A stretch of DNA of 64,000 bases from the NCBI RefSeq assembly GCF_020783655.1, contig NZ_JAJGQH010000011.1, positions 1 to 64,000 on the forward strand. The letters run 5' to 3'. The stretch's first letter is position 1; every line of letters begins with the position of its first letter. The notes under the pieces were generated by a model. It was not told the origin of the DNA and did not search any database. It worked only from the letters and a program-made list of their open reading frames with translations. The translations under genes and the position numbers were made by a program. The stretch comes from Xanthomonas melonis (GTDB lineage Bacteria; Pseudomonadota; Gammaproteobacteria; Xanthomonadales; Xanthomonadaceae). This document shows, piece after piece, positions 1-11,241 of this stretch.

Positions 1-200
1 AGGCAATACCCCGCAAACGCGCCGAAAACGGCAAAAAATCGGGGATTTGAGCGCTCTTAGCGCGGTGGATGTGGCTTGCTTCGTTCTCCGGCCGCGTTGA
101 TCAGACCATCCCTAAAGCAATCCCCTGAAAGGCGAAACGCGATCCGCCCACCCAGCACCCGGCGTGGACATACCGGTTACCGCCTTGCCACCGCCCATTC

Positions 201-881
201 CTAGCGCGCAAGCAACGTCAACAGCGCCTCGGCAGCCTTCTCCGAGGAAGCCGGGTTCTGACCGGTGACCAGGGTGCCATCGGTGACCACGTACTCGCCC
301 CAATCCGCACCTTTTTCATACTTGCCACCGAGCTCGGTCAGCACGTCTTCGACAAGGAACGGCACGATCTTGGTCAGGCCCACACCCTCCTCTTCGCTAT
401 TGGTGAAGCCGGTGACGCGGCGGCCATCGACCAGCGGCGTGCCGTCGCTGCGCTTGACCCGGCGCAGCACGCCCGGCGCATGGCAGACCAGGCCATGCGG
501 TTTGTCGGCCTTGGCGAAGGCCTCGATCAGCGCGATCGAGTGCGCGTCTTCGGCCAGATCCCACAGCGGGCCATGGCCGCCCGGGTAGAACAACGCATCG
601 AAATCGTCCGCCTTGACGTCTGCCAGACGGTGCGTGCTTGCCAGTGCCTTCTGCGCATCCGGATCCTGCTTGAAGCGCCTGGTGGCGTCGGTCTGCGCGT
701 CGGGCTCGTCGCTCTTCGGATCCAGCGGCGGCTGGCCGCCCTTGGGAGAGGCCAGGGTGATGTCCGCACCGGCGTCCTTGAACACGTAGTATGGCGCGGC
801 GAATTCCTCCAGCCAGAAGCCGGTCTTCTTGCCGGTGTCGCCAAGCTGGTCGTGGGAGGTGAGTACCATCAGGACTTTCAT
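201..881 (-). CDS. DJ-1/PfpI superfamily protein (type 1 glutamine amidotransferase-like)
   Basis: A 226-residue protein of the DJ-1/PfpI superfamily, which includes glyoxalase III-type enzymes, chaperones and deglycase-like proteins. The sequence begins MKVLMVLTSHDQLGDTGKKT and shows the Hsp31/PfpI-like core: an acidic-residue loop, YPGGHGP near residue 100, and the nucleophile elbow GLVCHAPG with the conserved cysteine. I chose the ATG at 881, not the upstream in-frame extension to 995, because the MKVL start fits the first beta strand of the fold and the extra 38 residues look non-coding. No signal peptide is visible, so it is probably cytoplasmic. A role in methylglyoxal or other electrophile stress is family-level inference; the substrate cannot be read from sequence. 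Confidence 0.88.
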   Translation of the reverse strand: MKVLMVLTSHDQLGDTGKKTGFWLEEFAAPYYVFKDAGADITLASPKGGQPPLDPKSDEPDAQTDATRRFKQDPDAQKALASTHRLADVKADDFDALFYPGGHGPLWDLAEDAHSIALIEAFAKADKPHGLVCHAPGVLRRVKRSDGTPLVDGRRVTGFTNSEEEGVGLTKIVPFLVEDVLTELGGKYEKGADWGEYVVTDGTLVTGQNPASSEKAAEALLTLLAR

Positions 882-1031
882 CGCATTGCCTCGCATCATG
901 GCCCACTCGGGCGAGGCAGCCAGTGTGCGGTTCGGCCCGTTGCAGCGTCGTGTAGAGCACGCTGCGCGCACCGCACCGTTCATCAATGTAGGCAATGCAT
1001 CATCGCGACAGCACCAACGCGCGCCGCCGTA

Positions 1032-2294
1032 TCACACGTTGATCGCCGGCGGCTGCAGCTGATCCATGCGGATGCGATTGGCAAACAACGAGAACGCCAG
1101 CATGCCGGCCAGCCCGCTGGCGCGGCTCACCCACGGCGGCAGCCAGCGCGGCGCCACCAGCACGCCGCTGTCGAACAGCGGCGCAAACCGCGCGACATCG
1201 CCCAGTGCCATCTTGCCGGCGAACAGATAACGGCAGAGCTGCAGTTGGTCACGTTGCAGGGCGTGGCGGAAGAAGGTGTGCACGGCCACCAGCCCACGCA
1301 GGTACACGGTGTCCTTGGTGAACGCTCCGCCGCCATGGGTGGGGACGCCGCGGAAGACCCGCTGCGCCGAGGAAAAACTCTCCGCGGCGTTCTGCCCGCC
1401 GTCGGTGAAATAGCGGAACACCTCGATGAAATCCGCACCCGCACGCGCCATCGCGATCGCTTCGATGCGCATGCTGATGCGCTTCATGCGTTCGATATCG
1501 ATGCTGCCGGTGATCTGCTCGGCAAAGGTCGCCAGACCTTCCTGTGTCGCGGTGGTGCGCGGCGAGGAAATGCCCAGGCTGGGCAGATGCAGCTGCGCGC
1601 GCCCGTTGAGCGCGGTGAGCGAATGCACCAGCGCCTCGTGATGGAACAGCTGCGCGCGGTCGTAATCGCTGAAGGTGGCGCCGCTGCGCAGGCGGATGCG
1701 GTGCGCACCGGCCGCCGCCTTGGCGAGCAGGTCCGGATCCAGCGTCACGGTGATCACGCGCCCTTCGAAGAAGCCGTCCAGATCGTTCTGCAACTGCATG
1801 CGCAAGGCCGTGGCCGAGACCGGCACCTGCTCTTCCGGGGCCAGCAGTTCGCGGTCCAGCTCCTGCGCGATCTGGATGAAGTGCCGCGCCGCTTCGCGCG
1901 TGCTCGGGCCGTTGCCCGGCATCGGATCGTCGGGCACGCCGAACAGTTGCGCCGAGTAATCGCTGACCGCCGCCGTGCCCAGCGACTCCAGCAGGCCGGC
2001 GGCCAGGTCCCAACTATGGGTCGAATCGATCAGGTAGGCGCCGAGCGGATGGTGCGGATCGGCCGCCTTGGCGATCGCGGCAAGTTCGCGGCGGGTCTCG
2101 CCAAAGTCCAGCGCCGGGTAGTCCACCTGCGGCAGCGCCGGCTGCCCGCGCGCCACGCTCTGCAGAAACGGCTCCTGCAATGCGCGCGGCCAGCTCGCCA
2201 GGGCCAGCAGGCGCACACCGCGCACGGCCTTGACCAGGCGCGCATCCAGCGCCGCGTGGTGGACGATGTCCGGCGGGCCCTTGCGCGATGGCAT
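1032..2294 (-). CDS. DUF1704 / 'flavohemoglobin expression-modulating QEGLA motif' family protein, probable metallopeptidase fold
   Basis: A 420-residue protein of the DUF1704 family, named after its QEGLA motif, here at residues 251-255. About 30 residues earlier is HHEALVH (218-224), which contains an HExxxH pattern. The eukaryotic DUF1704 relatives (MATCAP tubulin carboxypeptidases) use an HExxxH zinc site, so a metallo-carboxypeptidase activity is plausible here, but the bacterial substrate is unknown. A hydrophobic stretch near the C-terminus (around residues 390-410) could be a membrane anchor. The start ATG at 2294 shares one base with the stop codon of rsgA (TGATG), which strongly implies translational coupling with that ribosome-assembly GTPase. 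The open frame extends further upstream only as a shadow inside rsgA. Confidence 0.88.
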   Translation of the reverse strand: MPSRKGPPDIVHHAALDARLVKAVRGVRLLALASWPRALQEPFLQSVARGQPALPQVDYPALDFGETRRELAAIAKAADPHHPLGAYLIDSTHSWDLAAGLLESLGTAAVSDYSAQLFGVPDDPMPGNGPSTREAARHFIQIAQELDRELLAPEEQVPVSATALRMQLQNDLDGFFEGRVITVTLDPDLLAKAAAGAHRIRLRSGATFSDYDRAQLFHHEALVHSLTALNGRAQLHLPSLGISSPRTTATQEGLATFAEQITGSIDIERMKRISMRIEAIAMARAGADFIEVFRYFTDGGQNAAESFSSAQRVFRGVPTHGGGAFTKDTVYLRGLVAVHTFFRHALQRDQLQLCRYLFAGKMALGDVARFAPLFDSGVLVAPRWLPPWVSRASGLAGMLAFSLFANRIRMDQLQPPAINV

Positions 2295-3385
2295 CAGCGC
2301 CGCCCGGGGCGATCGACGCTGGCCGGGCGCTTGCCCGACCCTTTGCCGCGGGTGTTCTGCGCCACGCGGGTGGCAAGCTTCTCCGCCGCGCTGGCCACTT
2401 CCACACGCAGTTTCATGTAGTTGGCCACCCGCTCCGGATCCAGCTCGCCGGCCTCGATCGCCGCCCGCACCGCACAACCCGGCTCGGCGACATGCGCGCA
2501 ATCGTTGAAGCGGCACTGCGCCGCCAACGCCTCCACATCGGAGAAGCCGCCCTCGGCCAGATCTTCCTCGCCGGTGGGCTTGAGTTCGCGCATGCCGGGC
2601 GTATCGATCAGGCACGCACCGGTCGGCAGCGGGATCAACGCGCGGTGCGTGGTGGTATGCCGGCCGCGCGAATCGTTCTCGCGCACCGCGTTGGTCTTCA
2701 TCTTCTCGGTGCCCAGCAAGGTGTTGGTCAGGGTGGACTTGCCCGCACCGGACGAGCCCACCAGCACAGCGGTACGGCCATCGCCCAGCCATGGCCGCAG
2801 CGCCGCCACGCTGTCCGGATCCCGGGCATTGACCGCGCGCAGCGGGATGTCCTGCGCCTCCAGTTCCTCGAGCACCGCCAACGCATCGTCGGCGTATTCG
2901 GTCTGGTCGGCCTTGGTCAGCACCACCACCGGCTGCGCCCCGCCGCCGCCGACCAGCAACAGGTAGCGCTCGATGCGGCGCGGATTGAAGTCCGCATCCA
3001 GCCCGCACACGATGAACACCGTATCGATATTGGCCGCGATCACCTGCTGGTGGTAATGCTCACCGGCCGCCCCGCGCTTGATCGACGTGCGCCGCGGCAG
3101 CAGCGCCACGATGCGCCTGCCCTCCATCAGCACCCAATCGCCCACCGCCGCCCGCTCATGGCTGGGAAAGCGCGGTCGCTGCCACTCCGGCAGCGACTCG
3201 GCCTTCAGGCTCGCCTCCGGCGCATCGGCCACCACATAACCGGTGCGATGCTGCTCCACCACCCGCGCCGGTAACGCCTGCGGGTGCGCAGCAAACACCG
3301 CCTGCCAGGCCGCCTCCTCCGGCGGCCCAGGCCAGGGCCAGCCGATGGATTGAAGGGTGGGGTAATCAGGGGAAGGCGTGTTCAT
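2294..3385 (-). CDS. rsgA: Small ribosomal subunit biogenesis GTPase RsgA
   Basis: RsgA (YjeQ) is a circularly permuted GTPase that checks late maturation of the 30S subunit. The 363-residue protein has the expected order: an OB-fold N-terminal part (about 35-110, with VGDWVL at 82-87), then the permuted GTPase motifs G4 TKAD (157-160), G1/P-loop GSSGAGKST (210-218) and G3 DTPG (261-264). A zinc-binding region follows with Cys291, Cys296, His298 and Cys304. The C-terminal tail is lysine/arginine rich. Length is normal for the family. The gene is first of a two-gene unit and overlaps the DUF1704 gene by one base. No strong Shine-Dalgarno is visible before the ATG at 3385. Confidence 0.96.
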   Translation of the reverse strand: MNTPSPDYPTLQSIGWPWPGPPEEAAWQAVFAAHPQALPARVVEQHRTGYVVADAPEASLKAESLPEWQRPRFPSHERAAVGDWVLMEGRRIVALLPRRTSIKRGAAGEHYHQQVIAANIDTVFIVCGLDADFNPRRIERYLLLVGGGGAQPVVVLTKADQTEYADDALAVLEELEAQDIPLRAVNARDPDSVAALRPWLGDGRTAVLVGSSGAGKSTLTNTLLGTEKMKTNAVRENDSRGRHTTTHRALIPLPTGACLIDTPGMRELKPTGEEDLAEGGFSDVEALAAQCRFNDCAHVAEPGCAVRAAIEAGELDPERVANYMKLRVEVASAAEKLATRVAQNTRGKGSGKRPASVDRPGRR

Positions 3386-3454
3386 GGGGGGATTCTACGC
3401 TCACTGCCATTTGCGACATCCACCACCGATAAGCGCCAGTGGATTACAGCCCAC

Positions 3455-3486
3455 ACCCCGCAAGCCCGTCCTGATGTTTGCGGGGT
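3455..3486 (-). terminator. Hairpin downstream of the RTX lipase gene
   Basis: A perfect 9-bp inverted repeat (ACCCCGCAA at 3455-3463, TTGCGGGGT at 3478-3486) lies about 25 nt beyond the lipase stop codon and before the oppositely ending rsgA promoter region. There is no clear T-run, so a terminator function is only likely from position. Confidence 0.4.
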
Positions 3487-3510
3487 ATGGATTCAGCAAC
3501 AAGCTGACCG

Positions 3511-6500
3511 TCAGACAGCAGCAATCAGGAGATGTGGCTGATTGCCGCGTTCGCCCCAGGTCTGCACATAGACCTCATTACCCGTTTCGCCCTGGGACAT
3601 CGCACCAATCAACTGACTCAATTCCGCCCCACCAACCAAGCTGTCCACTTGATCTGCGCTGAGCTCCATCCGGTTCTTGTCGTGCAGACGGTCGACACGA
3701 TTGGCGGCGTCCGCGTACCAGTTCTTGAACGTCAAACTACCGGACTGGTCGTTCAGTATTGCAACCATGTCATCGCCCACTCGGGTGAAGCTGAATTGAT
3801 CGAAGCCTGCACCGTCCACCTGCAGCATATCGTCACCATAAGCATCGACATTGACGATGGTGTCGTGGCCTTGCCCAGCGGTGTAGCCATAAAAGTCATC
3901 GCCATCACCGCCAACCAACGTGTCGTCCCCATCGTTGCCATCCAGATCGTCACCACCATCGCCCCCATATAGAACGTCGCGGCCGGCACCGCCATAGATG
4001 GTGTCATAGTCTCCCAAGCCGCTCAGCACATTGTCTTGGGCGTTCCCGCGCAACCAATTTCTAGAATCATTCCCAGTACCGTTGACGGCGGCGCCAATCA
4101 GGATCAGCGACTCCAGGTCTCCATTCAAAGTGAAATCGATACTGGCGGCCACCGTGTCGCCATTGCGATCAGGGTGTTCACCCATTGCGGGAATGCCAGG
4201 CGCTGCCAACTCGCCGGCATAGGATGCCGTCGCGTTGCTCGAGAACTGCATTGCCATTGGGAATGAAGGGGCCTCGCCCTCGGTTTCGACGATGACATCA
4301 CCAAGACTGTCGACATAGTAGAGATCATTTCCACTACCTCCTTCCATGCGATCGGCGCCGGACCCACCAATAAGCGTGTCGTCACCCCACGCACCGATCA
4401 AGGTGTCATTCCCCGCTCCACCATCCATCCAGTCGGCTTGGTAAGAATAATCGCCCACGGCCGCCGCGGTCAGGATATTGGCTCCTGCATTGCCCTGCAG
4501 GCTGTTGGATTTTCCATTCCCGGTCCCGTTGAGATCGGCAGACCCATCGAGGATCAACTGCTGCAAGTTCACGCCGAGCGTGTAGTCGATACTGCTGATC
4601 ACCGTATTGATGTCTGTCCGCCAAAAATCTTCAAATCCGCTGTTGTATCCATCATCGAAAATGGAGTCACCAGCATCATCTACCACGTAGATATCGCTTC
4701 CCCTTCCCCCGCGCATCACATCTGCACCGGCACCACCGTCGAGTAGATCATCACCGCTTTCGCCTTCCAATTGGTCGTTACCATCCAACCCGAACAGCCG
4801 ATCATTGCCGATGTTTCCACGCAAGATGTCGCCGGTGGCAGTCCCGTTCAAGGTCAGGTCGGGGTTAACGGCACTGGCACGCACCCATGCGGAATCCCAG
4901 ACAGTTCCGTTGGCGAAGACCATCGATTCGATCGCTGCCATGCCACTTTCACTGAAGAATCCAATGATGGTGAGCGGCGATTGACCCTCCACATACATCT
5001 GCAAGTCATCGCCCAGCTTGTAGAGGGTGAAATCGCTTGGGGATAGGTCATCGTTGAAAATTATCCGATCTGTTCCGCCGTGGTCTTGTATCGCCTGGAT
5101 TCCATAGCCCTTGCCGAACACGTAGGTATCTCCGGCATTACCGCCGGAAATGTGTACATCACTTGGCCCGAGATCGAACCAGGTGGCTCCCGCCATTTCA
5201 TAATGATGATCACGCGCAGCACTCTGAATGCCGATGACGTAGCCGCCAGTATCATAGAAATTGGTATAGCTCGAACCGCCGATGTTGACTTCAATAGGTT
5301 CGAGAGGTGCATCAAGTTTTTTCAGAATTTCGTCTTGATCCCAGATATTGCCATCGGCGAAGCGCAAACCATTTATCGCCCCCCCACTCCCCCATTGTTC
5401 GGCTGTCAGAAAATGACCCAACGCCATCAATCGGTCGGTGTAGCCATCGATATCGATCACCAAAGCATCACCCGAGCGCGCGAGGCGGATGTTTTCCGTG
5501 GTAATTCCTTCACCAAGCTCAATCAAATCGTGGCCGGGCTCCTCTGTACGCCAATTACTAACGAAATCCAGTCCCGAGCCAATGCCAAAGCGATAAACGT
5601 CATTCCCGGCACCACCATTTACAATATCCGAACCACCGCCTCCCACCAGAATATCGTCACCCGCACCACCTGACAAGCTATCATTTCCGGCGCCACCGAA
5701 GATGACGTCATCATTCTCCAGCCCTTGGACAATATCATTACCTAAACCAGAATCGATAAATTCATCGCCCGGATAGAATACAATAATATTGTCGTTACGA
5801 TACGACCCTCGCATTGATTGATAAAATATCTCCTGTGCATCCCATACAGTGCCATCAGCAAATACGATCTGCTCGATCAAATCAAAAGTAAGAACCCCCG
5901 AAGATTGATAATAGTAAAATCCTTCCAATGCAATGGAGTCACCGGTCCCTTCAATGACGACTTGCAAAGAACCGCCATAAATATCGTCGTTATAGAAGAT
6001 GATATCTTCTTTCAGAACACTGGCATCGAACCTAAGCGTGTCGATGTCATCGAACTGCGGCAGACCCCGGTGCCAACCACCTTTTTCATGGATGAAGTCG
6101 CGACCGTAACCGCGGCCAAACTCGTAGGTATCCCCACCCCAACCTCCATAAAGTGCATCGCTACCTGCTCCACCATTCAGGATATCAGTGTCATCCCCAC
6201 CACTGATTGAGTCATTGCCTGCGCCACCTATAAGAATATCGTTTCCGTCATCCCCATAAATAAAGTCATCACCCTCCCCGCCGTCCAGATAGTCGTCACC
6301 CCCCGCATCTAACTGCCAATAATAATAAACGTGGAGAAAGTCCCCTCTCAGCGTATCCTGGCCGTTTCCACCATAAATTCTATCGTTCCCCAACATTCCA
6401 ACTAGACGATCATCGCCGTCATATCCGTAAATCTCATCGTCCCACGAATTTCCTTCAATCTCATCCGCACCGCGCCACAACATTTCTGGTAAAAGCTCGC

Positions 6501-9500
6501 TGCCGTCGGCCAGCAAGATACGTGCGGTCGGCCCATTTGCACCAGCATACCCCTCAATGGCGAGGCTCTGGCCAGTCTCGATAACGGTCATTATCAGAGC
6601 GCCATTCTTGAGCGCGTAGCGCATACCTTCTGGTCTGGCGATATCAACTAGCTGTACCTGCCGAACATCGGCAGCGGGGTCGAAGGCGATGCTGTCGTTA
6701 CCGTAGCCGGTACCGTAACGAAAAACGTCGGCGCCCGCTCCGCCGGACAGATGGTCGTCGCCAGCTCCACCGTCGAGAAGATCGTCGCCGTCGCCGCCTT
6801 CGAGCAGGTCATCTCCGCCACCACCGAATACAAGATCGTTGCCGATTCCGCCATTGAGCGAATCATTGCCTTCCTGGCCGTACAGTCTGTCGTTACCCGC
6901 CTCGCCGTACAGTTCGTCGTCCTGGTCGCTGCCTTGCAACTCATCATCGCCCGCAGTACCACCGCCAAGTAAGCTCAGAGCTTCAGCTCGATCCATCGTC
7001 GAGCCATCGCCAAACAAGATCCGGTGCCTGCCGCTGTCGCGCGCAAGAAAACCTTCCAGGCGAACCGATTGGTCTGTACTGAATGTCATTACCAGCGCGT
7101 TCCCACTGCGCCGGAACGTCGCCTGATTTCGCGACAATCCGCTTAGCGCGATGGTGTCGCTTCCCGCCGATTGGCTACCCAAACCAATCACCTCATCATG
7201 ACCATCACCGGCCCTGATCAGGTAAGTGTCGTTTCCTTCTGCACCGATGAGGGTGTCGTTGCCGGTGCCACCGTCGAGTTGATCGTCGCCCCGGCCACCG
7301 TCGAGGTAGTCATCGCCCGTGTTGCCAGAGAGCTTGTCGTTGCCGGCGAAATTGCCGACCTGATCGTCGCCGTAGAGGCTGTCATTGCCTTCGCCGCCGA
7401 CCAACTGATCGTTGCCGCCCATGCCGAGAACCGTGTCGTCCCCAAGACCGCCATTGATCGTATCGTTGCCCTGCTCGCTTTCCGGGGCATCGAAATCGTC
7501 GCCGACAATCAGGTCGTAGCCTGTGCCGCCGTTGATGACGTCTGCACCAGCGCCCCCCAGCAAGGTGTCGGCATCATCGCCACCGTCGATAACATCATCG
7601 CCGCCCTGTCCATTGATCCAATCCATGCCAACACCGCCGCTGATGCGATCAGCGCCATGGAATTGGAGACCCAACTGGCCGACCACGAAGTCACCGTAGA
7701 TGGTGTCGTTGCCCGCATCGCCAGAGATCGTGTCGTTGCCGCCGCCACCCCAGATCTGATCCTGGCCGTCACCGCCATGCAGGCTGTCGTTACCCTGGCG
7801 AGACGGGTCCATCCCCACGGTATCGCCAAGAAGGACATCGTCGTCCTGGCCGCCCCAGATCTGGTCGTTACCGCCGTCGCCCCGCAACTCGTCGTTGCCG
7901 GCACCGCCATCGATGATGTCATCGCCGTCGGCACGCGCTGCAGACGACAAATTGGCAACCTCTTCGCCTGCAAGGACGCCGTTGATCCGATCCCCGAAGA
8001 TCAGGTCGTCGCCGTCGTTGCCCGTCAGAATATCGCTGTCATGTCCGCCGGAGATCACGTCGTTGCCGATGCCGCCGCCGACAATATCGTTGCCCTCTCC
8101 GCTCATGATCAGATCCGAACCGCCGCCACCGTCGATGACGTCGCCACCATCGGCGAATAGTTCCGGGTCGGGGAAGAACGACGGCCCACCGTTCCGGACG
8201 GTGCCGACCAACCCCAGAAAGACGTCTTCATAGTAGGTGCGCGCATCTTCCGCATTGCCGCTGCGCAGACCGACCATGAAACCCACACCACTGGCCAACA
8301 TCCTGTCGGTGGGCGGATCGCCGATCCAGCGATCCAGATTACGCGCCGTCCTGGCCACTTCGACGATGAAATCGTTGCCATCGCCACCATTGATGATGTC
8401 GCTGCCAGATCCGCCATTGATGACATCGATACCGCCAGCGGCGTCGATGGCATCATCACCGAAACCCGTATAGAACGCCTCTGCCTCTTCATTACCTTGA
8501 AAGACGCCATTGATGCTGGCACCTTCTGGCGTCAGATCGCCATCCCACTTCGTGCCCGATGGTGGCAGAACACCTATCTCTCCGCCGAGAGAAATTCCTA
8601 ATTGGCCGTTCTGCCACCGCTCGACATGGATCGTGTCGCCGCTAAGCAGATTGGTGATAATTAATCTATGGACCGGATCCACAATCATGGTCAATCGCAA
8701 GTTACCGGTGGAATCGGCCCACGTCGTCTCCGTCAGGCGGACACCTGCCGTCACTGCTACGTTGTCGACATACACAGCGCCATCGCCGCCGCTGTCGTAG
8801 ATGCGGTCTGCACTGACTAGAAGGGATTCGTTGGTAAGAAAGCGGTATGTGTCGAATCCAGCGCCACCGTACAGGAGATCATCGCCCGATCCACCACTGA
8901 TATCGTCGTCGCCGTTGCCACCCAGGACCAGATCGTCGCCGCCGCCAACTGCGATGGTGTTGTTGCCGTGCAGAGCCACCACAACGTCCGAGCGAACGTC
9001 GAAATCGGAACCGACGTAGCGCATGGCGGCACCATCCTGAACGCCCCAGCGTGCACGCTCCAGAAGATTCATATCGAGGGCAAGGTTTTGTGTTCTTGCA
9101 GAGACGTATTGGCTGAGTGATTCGATGCCTCGCTTCCGTTGGTCGCCGAGTGCTTCCGCATCGAAAACGATGTAGCCGTTACCGCGCGTCAGAACTTCGG
9201 TGAGCCAACCGGTGAATTTTTTATCGGGCGTTCTACCATTCGCCTGTTGATAGATTCCGGCGAGCAAGACGTCTACCAAGGCACCCGCCAAATTAATATG
9301 TTTTTCAACGCCATTTTCATGGATCACAAATGAATTTTCCGCTCCACGCAAATTCGTGGCGGCGATTTTCGCCAGGTCAGCCGCAAGCGTATCTAGCGAA
9401 GATTCCCCTGAAAGTTGGCGCTGCACCAACAATTCCAACAACGTGCTGTCTCTATCGTTTTCGGGAGATATGTTTTTATACGCACCCTCAAAAATTCTTG

Positions 9501-10302
9501 GTAGCAGCTCTTTGTAACTCGTGGAAGCCTGAAGAAAATTTTCGGAACTCATGAACCCGGCGAGCAGTGTCATTGAGTGGAGATTGACGGCTCTTGAGAA
9601 ATCAGCGCCAATGCTACCTCCCCACCCAAAGAGATCTTCTGCCTGGGGATCTAATACAATCGGACTTCCATTATTTATCTTGAATGCATTGTCAGTTACA
9701 TAGCTAAGCACCTCTCCCGCAACCACGATCTGCTGCACATTGGCTTTCCGCGCGTTGTACTCAAGCTGATCGTAATCTCGGAACGACTGCGGGATATCAT
9801 ACCCAGCAACTTCCAATATAGTCTCGTATGCCTCGTACGTAAATGAAGCCGCCGACAACTCAAACGGCGCTTGGTCGAAGACAATCGCCTTCTTATCGAA
9901 ATAGACTGCCATCAACGAAGCAAGGCCACCACCGAGAGAATGGCCGGTAAAACTGGTCTTGGCCGGATCCACATTTTGCAGCTTAAGGACCTCCAGATAG
10001 AAGACGGTCGCCTCTAATGACTGAGAGATTGTCCCCAGGCCCGCCGGAATATTGCCCGACAGCCAATCGTTCACCGTGGCTCCTTCTTCGTTGGTCGTCC
10101 CTGCATACGAAACGACCACCTCACCGGTAGCTACGTTCCTGTAGGCCCGGGCCATGAAGCCTGTCACGGATACGGATTCGGCGATCTGCGTCCAACCATC
10201 CGGAAGCTGAAGCGTATTCAGCTCGGTCCTGACACTTGATTTAGCTCCATACACATTCGCCGCCAACAATGCATAATCAAGCTGTGCCTTGCTAAAATCC
10301 AT
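3511..10302 (-). CDS. Giant RTX (calcium-binding repeat) protein with N-terminal class 3 lipase domain, type I secretion substrate
   Basis: A 2263-residue, very acidic protein. Residues 1-250 form an alpha/beta-hydrolase of the class 3 lipase type: the nucleophile elbow GHSLGGG puts the catalytic serine at 122, and His242 (NLHSM) is a candidate catalytic histidine; I cannot fix the third residue. From about residue 440 to the C-terminus the protein consists of many glycine/aspartate nonapeptide repeats (GGxGxDxUx), arranged in blocks separated by domains starting with patterns such as DTYxFxxGxG and ending DGTVWD. There is no signal peptide, as expected for C-terminal type I secretion signals. 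The hlyB/hlyD-like exporter lies upstream on the same strand, and a lipoprotein gene ends 29 nt before the ATG. Base composition dips noticeably in the N-terminal part and around 5.7-6.4 kb. Role as a secreted lipase or phospholipase is well supported; whether the target is bacterial or host membrane is inference. Confidence 0.93.
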   Translation of the reverse strand: MDFSKAQLDYALLAANVYGAKSSVRTELNTLQLPDGWTQIAESVSVTGFMARAYRNVATGEVVVSYAGTTNEEGATVNDWLSGNIPAGLGTISQSLEATVFYLEVLKLQNVDPAKTSFTGHSLGGGLASLMAVYFDKKAIVFDQAPFELSAASFTYEAYETILEVAGYDIPQSFRDYDQLEYNARKANVQQIVVAGEVLSYVTDNAFKINNGSPIVLDPQAEDLFGWGGSIGADFSRAVNLHSMTLLAGFMSSENFLQASTSYKELLPRIFEGAYKNISPENDRDSTLLELLVQRQLSGESSLDTLAADLAKIAATNLRGAENSFVIHENGVEKHINLAGALVDVLLAGIYQQANGRTPDKKFTGWLTEVLTRGNGYIVFDAEALGDQRKRGIESLSQYVSARTQNLALDMNLLERARWGVQDGAAMRYVGSDFDVRSDVVVALHGNNTIAVGGGDDLVLGGNGDDDISGGSGDDLLYGGAGFDTYRFLTNESLLVSADRIYDSGGDGAVYVDNVAVTAGVRLTETTWADSTGNLRLTMIVDPVHRLIITNLLSGDTIHVERWQNGQLGISLGGEIGVLPPSGTKWDGDLTPEGASINGVFQGNEEAEAFYTGFGDDAIDAAGGIDVINGGSGSDIINGGDGNDFIVEVARTARNLDRWIGDPPTDRMLASGVGFMVGLRSGNAEDARTYYEDVFLGLVGTVRNGGPSFFPDPELFADGGDVIDGGGGSDLIMSGEGNDIVGGGIGNDVISGGHDSDILTGNDGDDLIFGDRINGVLAGEEVANLSSAARADGDDIIDGGAGNDELRGDGGNDQIWGGQDDDVLLGDTVGMDPSRQGNDSLHGGDGQDQIWGGGGNDTISGDAGNDTIYGDFVVGQLGLQFHGADRISGGVGMDWINGQGGDDVIDGGDDADTLLGGAGADVINGGTGYDLIVGDDFDAPESEQGNDTINGGLGDDTVLGMGGNDQLVGGEGNDSLYGDDQVGNFAGNDKLSGNTGDDYLDGGRGDDQLDGGTGNDTLIGAEGNDTYLIRAGDGHDEVIGLGSQSAGSDTIALSGLSRNQATFRRSGNALVMTFSTDQSVRLEGFLARDSGRHRILFGDGSTMDRAEALSLLGGGTAGDDELQGSDQDDELYGEAGNDRLYGQEGNDSLNGGIGNDLVFGGGGDDLLEGGDGDDLLDGGAGDDHLSGGAGADVFRYGTGYGNDSIAFDPAADVRQVQLVDIARPEGMRYALKNGALIMTVIETGQSLAIEGYAGANGPTARILLADGSELLPEMLWRGADEIEGNSWDDEIYGYDGDDRLVGMLGNDRIYGGNGQDTLRGDFLHVYYYWQLDAGGDDYLDGGEGDDFIYGDDGNDILIGGAGNDSISGGDDTDILNGGAGSDALYGGWGGDTYEFGRGYGRDFIHEKGGWHRGLPQFDDIDTLRFDASVLKEDIIFYNDDIYGGSLQVVIEGTGDSIALEGFYYYQSSGVLTFDLIEQIVFADGTVWDAQEIFYQSMRGSYRNDNIIVFYPGDEFIDSGLGNDIVQGLENDDVIFGGAGNDSLSGGAGDDILVGGGGSDIVNGGAGNDVYRFGIGSGLDFVSNWRTEEPGHDLIELGEGITTENIRLARSGDALVIDIDGYTDRLMALGHFLTAEQWGSGGAINGLRFADGNIWDQDEILKKLDAPLEPIEVNIGGSSYTNFYDTGGYVIGIQSAARDHHYEMAGATWFDLGPSDVHISGGNAGDTYVFGKGYGIQAIQDHGGTDRIIFNDDLSPSDFTLYKLGDDLQMYVEGQSPLTIIGFFSESGMAAIESMVFANGTVWDSAWVRASAVNPDLTLNGTATGDILRGNIGNDRLFGLDGNDQLEGESGDDLLDGGAGADVMRGGRGSDIYVVDDAGDSIFDDGYNSGFEDFWRTDINTVISSIDYTLGVNLQQLILDGSADLNGTGNGKSNSLQGNAGANILTAAAVGDYSYQADWMDGGAGNDTLIGAWGDDTLIGGSGADRMEGGSGNDLYYVDSLGDVIVETEGEAPSFPMAMQFSSNATASYAGELAAPGIPAMGEHPDRNGDTVAASIDFTLNGDLESLILIGAAVNGTGNDSRNWLRGNAQDNVLSGLGDYDTIYGGAGRDVLYGGDGGDDLDGNDGDDTLVGGDGDDFYGYTAGQGHDTIVNVDAYGDDMLQVDGAGFDQFSFTRVGDDMVAILNDQSGSLTFKNWYADAANRVDRLHDKNRMELSADQVDSLVGGAELSQLIGAMSQGETGNEVYVQTWGERGNQPHLLIAAV

Positions 10303-10331
10303 GGCATACCATCCTTTTAATGTTTAGGTAG

Positions 10332-10937
10332 TTATTTACAAACCGCGTAATCGCGCTTTTTATAAAATTCGGAAATCAGTTTTGGAGGGCCTGAACTGGG
10401 CTGTCCTGTTACGTAAGCAATATCATCCCAGGATAGATAAGTCACGGGCCTGTCTGCATGACGAAAGCCCCAGTTACCCGTTCCCGACAAATTGATGCCC
10501 ATCCGTTCGATAGGTGCGTCGTGTTGGTCAATCTTCTGCATCACGCCCTTTCGCCAGCGATAGACATTGATCAGATAGGAACCCGCAGGCTTGCCGACAC
10601 AAAACACTTCGGCTGTTTCGTTGGCATGAACGACCAGATATGCGTCACCTTGAATAATATCAAAAGACCCCATACTAATCGCGCCTCTCATCCCTGAATT
10701 TTTTGTTGACCAAAAAACTTTCAATGGGGCATAGCTTATTTCTTGATAGATAGGGGGGCCATCATTGCTATTAGGAAAACCGCTCTTCAGTGCTACCGAA
10801 TACCGATCCACATCGATACGACGCCCATCGCTAAGCCACACCTGCTCCTTCCAGCGCATGGTGTCCTTATTGCTGCAACCACTCAACACCGCAGCCATTA
10901 CCAGCCCCCCAACTACTACCCATCCGCGCATCGTCAT
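10332..10937 (-). CDS. Lipoprotein 1, paired with the intact RTX lipase (candidate immunity protein)
   Basis: A 201-residue protein starting with a positively charged, hydrophobic signal ending in the lipobox VLSGC; the residue after the cysteine is serine, which predicts outer-membrane sorting. The mature part has no family I can name. It contains MRWKEQVWLSDG near its start, an IQGDAYLVV segment, a YRWRKG segment and a late SWDDIAYVTGQ segment. It is a close paralogue of the protein at 11242-11847 (about 30 differences over the roughly 176 aligned mature residues, counted by eye) and a distant one of that at 11993-12568. The lipase start codon follows after 29 nt, so the two are almost certainly co-translated. 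A periplasm-facing lipoprotein next to a secreted lipase resembles the immunity partners of type VI lipase effectors; that role is inferred. Confidence 0.85.
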   Translation of the reverse strand: MTMRGWVVVGGLVMAAVLSGCSNKDTMRWKEQVWLSDGRRIDVDRYSVALKSGFPNSNDGPPIYQEISYAPLKVFWSTKNSGMRGAISMGSFDIIQGDAYLVVHANETAEVFCVGKPAGSYLINVYRWRKGVMQKIDQHDAPIERMGINLSGTGNWGFRHADRPVTYLSWDDIAYVTGQPSSGPPKLISEFYKKRDYAVCK

Positions 10938-10999
10938 CGCATCGCCCTCGTTAAATCCTTCTTGTGAAACAGCTCATACACTGCACGCGGGTAACCCAA

Positions 11000-11040
11000 A
11001 ATGTACTTGCGAAATACCTACCGCATTGCGCAAGCGCACT
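11000..11040. other. Degenerate copy of the hairpin found at 11911-11951
   Basis: The sequence aligns with the perfect hairpin at 11911-11951 and with its flank (both continue into CTTCATxGGTT). The arms have changed on both sides: CTTGCG at 11006-11011 still pairs with CGCAAG at 11029-11034, where the other copy has a different paired sequence. It sits upstream of lipoprotein 1, exactly where the other copy sits upstream of lipoprotein 2. Confidence 0.6.
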
Positions 11041-11071
11041 TCATGGTTGCAACAAATCCTGGACATCAATC

Positions 11072-11212
11072 CTACCCCTTAAACGATTCGGCGATCTGGC
11101 TCCAAGCACCAAGAAGCCGAAGCGTATTCAGATCGGTCCTGACACTTGATTTAGCTCCATACACATTCGCTGCCAACAATGCATAATCGAGCTGCAGTTG
11201 ATTGAATTCCAT
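11072..11212 (-). pseudogene. Truncated duplicate of the RTX lipase N-terminus (46 codons)
   Basis: A 46-codon open frame on the minus strand, ATG at 11212 and TAG at 11072-11074. Its product begins [20 protein letters not shown] and matches the first 46 residues of the giant lipase at about 33 positions, including the run [20 protein letters not shown]. It stops long before the GHSLGGG elbow, so it cannot be an enzyme. It begins 29 nt after the stop of lipoprotein 2, the same distance as between lipoprotein 1 and the intact lipase. It is therefore the scar of a second lipoprotein-lipase cassette whose lipase was deleted. The match was found by direct comparison of the two stretches. Confidence 0.85.
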
Positions 11213-11241
11213 GAATCTCCACTCCTTTTTTGAATTTTAAT

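Noticed and set aside
1-200. Left-edge 200 bp as a gene or RNA
   Set aside because: No frame with support, no clear hairpin and no recognisable RNA sequence.
480-2420. 646-residue plus-strand frame across the DJ-1 and DUF1704 genes
   Set aside because: Gln/Arg/Ala-rich composition typical of antisense frames in high-GC DNA, and it spans two unrelated genes.
7171-8160. 329-residue plus-strand frame rich in Val/Ala/Ile within the RTX gene
   Set aside because: A periodic product of the RTX nonapeptide repeats read on the wrong strand.
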